This document shows positions 4,755-8,373 of a stretch of 8,373 nt of DNA, one piece after another. The notes beneath the pieces were generated by a model. That model saw nothing but the letters and a program-made list of their open reading frames with translations. It did no database searches and was not told where the DNA came from. The stretch is from Chlamydiota bacterium. Lineage in GTDB: Bacteria; Chlamydiota; Chlamydiia; Chlamydiales; Rhabdochlamydiaceae. How positions within the stretch are numbered: the stretch's first letter is position 1; each line of letters begins with the position of its first letter. Where the stretch lies: positions 1 to 8,373 of the forward strand of contig JAHFTP010000068.1 of the NCBI GenBank assembly GCA_023265495.1, in the 5' to 3' direction. Both the position numbers and the translations under genes were made by a program.

Positions 4755-5527
4755 AAGAAAGTGTTCCCGCATTAAAGATCAAGCAACTGACTGTGAACTA
4801 TGATACGACGCCAGTCCTGTGGGACGTAGATCTTGAAGTGCCGCAAGGAAAGTGTGTGGGTATTATCGGCCCTAATGGAGCGGGGAAGAGCACTCTACTA
4901 AAGGCGATGATGGAAATTGTAAAGCCCCTCTCGGGTTGCATGGAATTTTGGGGAAAACCTTTAAAAAAGGTGCGCAGCAAAATAGCGTATGTCCCTCAAC
5001 GCTCCTCAGTCGATTGGGATTTTCCCATTACTGCCTATGACTTGGTACTGATGGGCCGATTTGGAAAACTGGGATTGTTCAAATGGTCCTCGCTTGCTGA
5101 TAGAGAAGCTGCAAGAAAAGCTATGGATCTGCTCGGGATGGATTCTTTTGCTAAAAGACAAATCAGTCAACTTTCTGGGGGACAGCAACAGCGATTATTT
5201 CTTGCAAGAGCACTTTTGCAAGAAGCGGACATGCTTCTCATGGATGAGCCATTTGCCGGCGTTGATATGGCCACAGAAAAAGTGATTATCTCCGTATTTG
5301 ATCAGTTAAAAAAAGAGGGAAAAACTCTCTTTGTTGTCCACCATGATCTCCACTCTGTGGAGCAATATTTTGATTGGGTCATTATGTTGAACACATCCCT
5401 TGTTTGCTCGGGTCCTACAGAGTCAGTGTTCCATGCAGAATCTATTGCAAAGACCTATGGAAAAAATAGTGTTTTATTAGATCAGGCAGCAAAACTATCT
5501 CAAAATAAGACGCTGGGATTCAAGTAG
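4745..5527 (+). CDS. ytgB: YtgB: ATP-binding subunit of the metal ABC importer
   Basis: A complete 260-aa ABC ATPase of the zinc/manganese/iron family. All nucleotide-binding motifs are intact: Walker A GPNGAGKST (42-50), Q-loop Gln85 in YVPQR, signature LSGGQ (143-147), Walker B LLMDEP (164-169), D-loop GVD (172-174) and switch His200 in VVHHD. The segment SSVDWDFPITAYDLVLMGR (about 87-105) is typical of metal-importer ATPases that contact ABC-3 permeases. It is cytoplasmic and powers import through YtgC and YtgD. The ATG at 4745 lies inside the end of ytgA with no strong ribosome binding site, so translation is probably coupled. Only 8 nt separate it from ytgC. The final ~30 residues are a charged tail beyond the conserved fold. 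No missing residues. Confidence 0.93.
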   Translation: MAVKESVPALKIKQLTVNYDTTPVLWDVDLEVPQGKCVGIIGPNGAGKSTLLKAMMEIVKPLSGCMEFWGKPLKKVRSKIAYVPQRSSVDWDFPITAYDLVLMGRFGKLGLFKWSSLADREAARKAMDLLGMDSFAKRQISQLSGGQQQRLFLARALLQEADMLLMDEPFAGVDMATEKVIISVFDQLKKEGKTLFVVHHDLHSVEQYFDWVIMLNTSLVCSGPTESVFHAESIAKTYGKNSVLLDQAAKLSQNKTLGFK

Positions 5528-5535
5528 AGGACGCC

Positions 5536-6861
5536 GTGATTGCTTTTTGGGAATTTTTTACAGATCCGGTACTTCGAGCTCCTACGATCGGCAGCATACT
5601 CATGTGTGTTGCTTCCTCTCTTGTCGGTGCAGTGGTCGTGCTAAGGAAAAGATCTTTGCTAGGGGAGGCTCTCTCTCATGCCGCCTATCCGGGCGTAGTG
5701 TTAGCTGTGGCCGTCTTTGCTTGTTTTTTTTCCTCTTTTGAAGAGTCCTTTAGTTACATTGTATTGGGAGGCGCTTTTCTCTTTGCACTACTGGGGGCAA
5801 GGGTGCTCGATTTTCTGCAAAGCAGATTTTCTATGAAAGATGACTCCCTGCTCTGTCTTGTTTTATCCTCTTTTTTTGGCGTAGGTGTTCTCGTTGCAAG
5901 CAGAATACAATTCTCTCACCCCCTTCTTTATAAACAGGTCCAAGTATTTCTATACGGGCAGGCAGCTACCATGACGGACATACACGTGGTGCTCTATGGA
6001 GTCCTATGTGTGATTGTAGTTGTCTCCTTTCTTCTATTTTTTCGCGTTTTTGAAGTGGTTACCTTTGATCGGAACTTTGCAAAAAGTCTCAATATTTCCG
6101 TTTCTTTGGTAGATACCTGGATGATCTGGCTTCTTGTTTTGGCCGTCGTTGTAGGAATAAGGAGTGTGGGTGTTGTGCTCATGTCCGGCATGCTTGTGGC
6201 TCCCGTGCTCTGTGCTAGACAGCTGACATGCAGCATGAAAAAAGTCCTTATTTTCTCAGCCATCATTGGAGGGGTAAGTGGTTTTTTAGGTAATTATCTT
6301 TCTTTGACGCTTTCCCAATACTTGTCTGAGAGAGCCTCTATGAGAGTATCTCTCCCTACCGGACCTATGATTTTGCTTGCCTCCTCCTTTTTTTGTATGG
6401 CAGCCATTATCCTATCTCCTAAAAGAGGGCTTATCTTCCGCTTCATTCGCAGACATAGGTTTAAAAATCAATCGCAGCGGGAAAATATGGTAAAAAGCCT
6501 TTGGAAACATCGGCAAAAAACAGGGTTCACATTGAGCCAGATATGCACCATGCAAAACCTGTCCAAGCTAGAAGGCCTTTTTCAGCTCAGAGTGCTTATC
6601 TACCAAGGTTGGATAGAGAAAAAAAAAGGGCTCTACCTGTTAAACGAGGATGGCAGACAAAAAGCGGCCCACATCGTACGATTGCATCGCCTGTGGGAGG
6701 CGTATCTCGTCCAGATGGGGCATAGCAAAGAAAAAGTACATGCAAGCGCAGAAGAGATGGAACATGTATTAACCCCGGAAATAGAAAGGCAGCTCATGGA
6801 GTTTTTAGGAGATCCCAAAGAGGATCCACACCAACAACCGATTCCAGGTAGTAAGTTATGA
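5536..6861 (+). CDS. ytgC: YtgCR: ABC-3 permease fused to a DtxR-type metal-dependent repressor
   Basis: A 441-aa fusion. Residues 1-295 are an ABC-3 membrane permease with about 8 helices and the motif GEALSHAAYPG (43-53). Residues about 310-441 are a DtxR/MntR-like regulator: a diverged winged helix (about 315-372), then the metal-binding dimer helices with His384, Glu388 (HRLWE), His402, Glu406, Glu409 and His410 (VHASAEEMEH) and the end motif GDPKEDPHQQPIPG. This is the arrangement of chlamydial YtgCR, where the regulator is reported to be cut free and, with iron, to repress its own operon. A basic linker RRHRFK (305-310) is a candidate processing region. Glu406 replaces DtxR Cys102, as in MntR. 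The GTG start at 5536 has AGAGGA (5526-5531) 4 nt upstream; the next Met would remove the first helix. The stop overlaps ytgD as ATGA. Confidence 0.93.
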   Translation: MIAFWEFFTDPVLRAPTIGSILMCVASSLVGAVVVLRKRSLLGEALSHAAYPGVVLAVAVFACFFSSFEESFSYIVLGGAFLFALLGARVLDFLQSRFSMKDDSLLCLVLSSFFGVGVLVASRIQFSHPLLYKQVQVFLYGQAATMTDIHVVLYGVLCVIVVVSFLLFFRVFEVVTFDRNFAKSLNISVSLVDTWMIWLLVLAVVVGIRSVGVVLMSGMLVAPVLCARQLTCSMKKVLIFSAIIGGVSGFLGNYLSLTLSQYLSERASMRVSLPTGPMILLASSFFCMAAIILSPKRGLIFRFIRRHRFKNQSQRENMVKSLWKHRQKTGFTLSQICTMQNLSKLEGLFQLRVLIYQGWIEKKKGLYLLNEDGRQKAAHIVRLHRLWEAYLVQMGHSKEKVHASAEEMEHVLTPEIERQLMEFLGDPKEDPHQQPIPGSKL

Positions 6862-7865
6862 TCTTTTATGCAGCTTCAGTCAATCCTTATAGGGGGGCAA
6901 GTCTCTTTGAGTTCTTTGGTGTTTTATTTCATAGAATACCCCACTTCTTAAGTGGATCGCTCACAAGTCGTGATCTGGTGTCTGATGAGCTTCAACTTCT
7001 TGTTTTGGTGGGATTGAGTATTTCTACAGCTCTTGTAGGTGCTTTTTTAGTGCTTAAACGAATTGCCATGCTAGCCAACGCTCTTTCTCATACCATTTTG
7101 CTCGGGATCATTATCGCCTATATGATCATGCACAATGATCTTGCAATGGGAGATTTTTCAAGCTCATTTCTCTCGGTAAAAGTGCTTTTTTTAGCGTCCT
7201 TGCTAGCAGCTTTGTTTACTACTGGCATTACCCATTTTCTCGTTCATGTGATGAAGATGCAAGAAGATGCAAGCATCGGCCTGGTATTTAGCACGCTGTT
7301 TGCACTCGGTATTGTGGGAGTGACGGTGTTCGCTAGAGACGTACATATCGGCACGGAAGCCGTCATGGGTAATATTGATGCTCTCGAAATAGAAGATGTG
7401 AGGCTCGTTTTTGGTGTGGCCCTTGCGAACATATGTGTCTTTGCTCTCTTTTTTAGAGGGCTTAAGACTGTGGCTTTTGATTCTTCTTTTGCTAAAACGC
7501 TCGGTTGGCCCGTGGAGACGATGAATTATTTTCTCATGTGCATAACAGCTGCAACCTCTATTGCGGCATTTAGAGCTGTGGGAGTATTACTTGTTCTTTC
7601 CTTATTCGTGACACCAACGTTGCTTGCTCGATTTTTTTCTAAAAATGTAAAAAATCTTATCTATTTATCCTCTGCAGTGAGCGCAGTTTTATCACTGATA
7701 GCTGTGGCTCTGTCAAGGCACATCCTCTCAGTATATAATGCGCCTGTATCGACTGCAGGACTTCTGGTGACTTTACTTACCGCAGCGTTTGCGGTGGCTT
7801 TGCTATTTGCGCCAGGACATGGGGTTATTAGAAGAGCTTTTGTTAAGATTAAAACAAAGGCGTAG
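6858..7865 (+). CDS. ytgD: YtgD: second ABC-3 permease of the metal importer
   Basis: A 335-aa integral membrane protein of the ABC-3 (ZnuB/MntB/TroC) family. About eight hydrophobic segments begin near residue 47. The family loop motif NALSHTILLG (74-83) interacts with the ATPase, and GTEAVMGNIDALE (about 166-178) and FRAVGVLLVLSLFVTPTLLAR (about 237-257) are conserved blocks. An unusual ~45-residue N-terminal stretch precedes the first clear helix; chlamydial YtgD-type permeases commonly start this way. It forms the transmembrane channel with the YtgC half of YtgCR and has no regulator domain. The ATG overlaps the ytgC stop (ATGA), a sign of translational coupling. It ends with a basic tail (RRAFVKIKTKA). 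No terminator is visible after it, so the transcript may continue into dxr. Confidence 0.92.
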   Translation: MIFYAASVNPYRGASLFEFFGVLFHRIPHFLSGSLTSRDLVSDELQLLVLVGLSISTALVGAFLVLKRIAMLANALSHTILLGIIIAYMIMHNDLAMGDFSSSFLSVKVLFLASLLAALFTTGITHFLVHVMKMQEDASIGLVFSTLFALGIVGVTVFARDVHIGTEAVMGNIDALEIEDVRLVFGVALANICVFALFFRGLKTVAFDSSFAKTLGWPVETMNYFLMCITAATSIAAFRAVGVLLVLSLFVTPTLLARFFSKNVKNLIYLSSAVSAVLSLIAVALSRHILSVYNAPVSTAGLLVTLLTAAFAVALLFAPGHGVIRRAFVKIKTKA

Positions 7866-7881
7866 CCCTATTGAATAGACG

Positions 7882-7910
7882 TTGACATATAGACAATCCG
7901 GTGATAAGTT
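7882..7910 (+). promoter_or_regulatory. Candidate dxr promoter
   Basis: A perfect TTGACA (7882-7887) lies 17 nt from TAAGTT (7905-7910), which matches the -10 consensus at only 3/6. A better -10-like TAAAAT at 7923-7928 has no matching -35. Initiation near 7917 would leave a leader of about 27 nt. It would allow dxr expression independent of the iron-regulated operon. Confidence 0.5.
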
Positions 7911-7918
7911 TAATTGTG

Positions 7919-7943
7919 AATTTAAAATAAATTATTATTATTT
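7919..7943 (+). promoter_or_regulatory. AT-only dxr leader: palindrome and ATT repeats, no Shine-Dalgarno
   Basis: The palindrome AATTTA-AAA-TAAATT (7919-7933) is followed by four ATT units (7931-7942), directly before the dxr ATG. No purine-rich ribosome binding site exists. Translation may rely on an unstructured A/U-rich leader or on coupling to read-through from ytgD. Confidence 0.4.
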
Positions 7944-8373
7944 ATGACAAGTCATTTTACTCATAAGAAAATAGCGATCTTAGGAAGCACGGGTTCTATT
8001 GGGACAAGTGCGCTTGAAGTGGTGCGCCATTTTCCGGAAGAAATCGAAGTAGTGGCCTTAGCCGCCGGAGAAAATATTGACCTCCTGCACAAGCAAATCG
8101 AAGAGTTTCATCCCCAACTTGTCGCAGTGTACAATAGGGAAAAAGCGAGTGAGTTGAAGCGCAGGCTCCCTTTTTGTAACATTGTCAGTGGCATGGAAGG
8201 CCTTCTCGCCGTGGCAAGCTGTGAAGGATCTGATCTGGTTTTATCTGCTATTTCTGGAGCGATGGGGATTTTGCCTACAGTAGAGGCCATTTCTCATCGG
8301 AAGACTGTAGCACTCGCCAATAAAGAAGTTCTTGTAGCGGCAGGGGACTATATTATGCGTCTTGCCAAAGAAA
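7944..8373 (+). CDS. dxr: 1-deoxy-D-xylulose 5-phosphate reductoisomerase, N-terminal part, cut by window edge
   Basis: 143 codons are visible to the right edge; the enzyme is usually about 380-400 aa. The NADPH-binding motif ILGSTGSIG is at residues 12-20, followed by the family's LVLSAISGAMGILPTVEAI (about 98-116) and LANKEVLVAAG (124-134); together these are diagnostic for Dxr. It converts 1-deoxy-D-xylulose 5-phosphate to 2-C-methyl-D-erythritol 4-phosphate, the committed step of the MEP isoprenoid pathway, in the cytoplasm. The catalytic metal-binding region is beyond the window. The ATG at 7944 gives the short N-terminus (MTSHFTHKKIAILG) typical of the family, but it has no Shine-Dalgarno. 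It lies 78 nt after ytgD on the same strand, the same position as in C. trachomatis (CT071, from memory), so its link to the metal operon is conserved by location rather than obvious function. Confidence 0.95.
   Translation, partial: MTSHFTHKKIAILGSTGSIGTSALEVVRHFPEEIEVVALAAGENIDLLHKQIEEFHPQLVAVYNREKASELKRRLPFCNIVSGMEGLLAVASCEGSDLVLSAISGAMGILPTVEAISHRKTVALANKEVLVAAGDYIMRLAKE

Noticed and set aside
5994..6266. Minus-strand open frame of 90 codons inside ytgC
   Set aside because: It is the reverse of permease helices, giving a Thr-rich low-complexity translation with no initiation signals.

Overview
The window comes from a member of the Chlamydiae, most likely a lineage outside the family Chlamydiaceae. 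The order npt1 (ATP/ADP translocase) - small conserved gene - ytgA - ytgB - ytgC/R fusion - ytgD - dxr matches the Chlamydia trachomatis CT065-CT071 block as I recall it. The ABC permease fused to a DtxR-type repressor (YtgCR) is a chlamydial hallmark. Three things differ from my memory of that block: an mrp-like gene plus a DUF971 gene ahead of ytgA, a 2'-5' RNA ligase-family gene, and a small Pro/Ser/Thr-rich unknown gene. I cannot name the species.

Layout. Positions 1-2258 are a minus-strand block: the N-terminal 148 codons of npt1 (cut by the window edge), a ThpR/LigT-family gene (623-1165), a 110-aa unknown protein (1250-1582), and a 179-aa basic conserved protein (1719-2258). A strong intrinsic terminator lies after the 179-aa gene (1661-1703) and a weaker one after the 110-aa gene. 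Positions 2259-2651 are an AT-rich divergent promoter region. It carries a good sigma66-type promoter on each strand and two copies of a roughly 30-bp element, each overlapping one of the two -35 boxes. Positions 2652-7865 are a compact plus-strand operon (mrp, DUF971, ytgA, ytgB, ytgC-ytgR, ytgD). Its genes overlap or lie within 8 nt of each other. dxr follows from 7944 and is cut at the right edge.

How the genes fit together. YtgA (metal-binding lipoprotein), YtgB (ATPase) and the YtgC and YtgD permeases form an iron/manganese-type ABC importer. The repressor domain at the end of YtgC probably senses the imported metal and controls transcription. Mrp and the DUF971 protein are known or suspected iron-sulfur carrier components, and they lead the same transcript. 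The operon therefore appears to link metal uptake, Fe-S handling and metal-dependent repression. The two promoter-proximal repeats are the best candidates for operators. dxr (isoprenoid precursor synthesis by the MEP pathway) has its own candidate promoter, but no terminator separates it from the operon.

Most worth checking: (1) Mrp lacks the family's CxxC Fe-S motif, while the adjacent DUF971 protein has an all-cysteine ligand pattern (CxCxxC...C); together they look like a split HCF101. (2) The shared element in the divergent promoters. (3) The glutamate replacing the DtxR Cys102 ligand in the YtgR domain.
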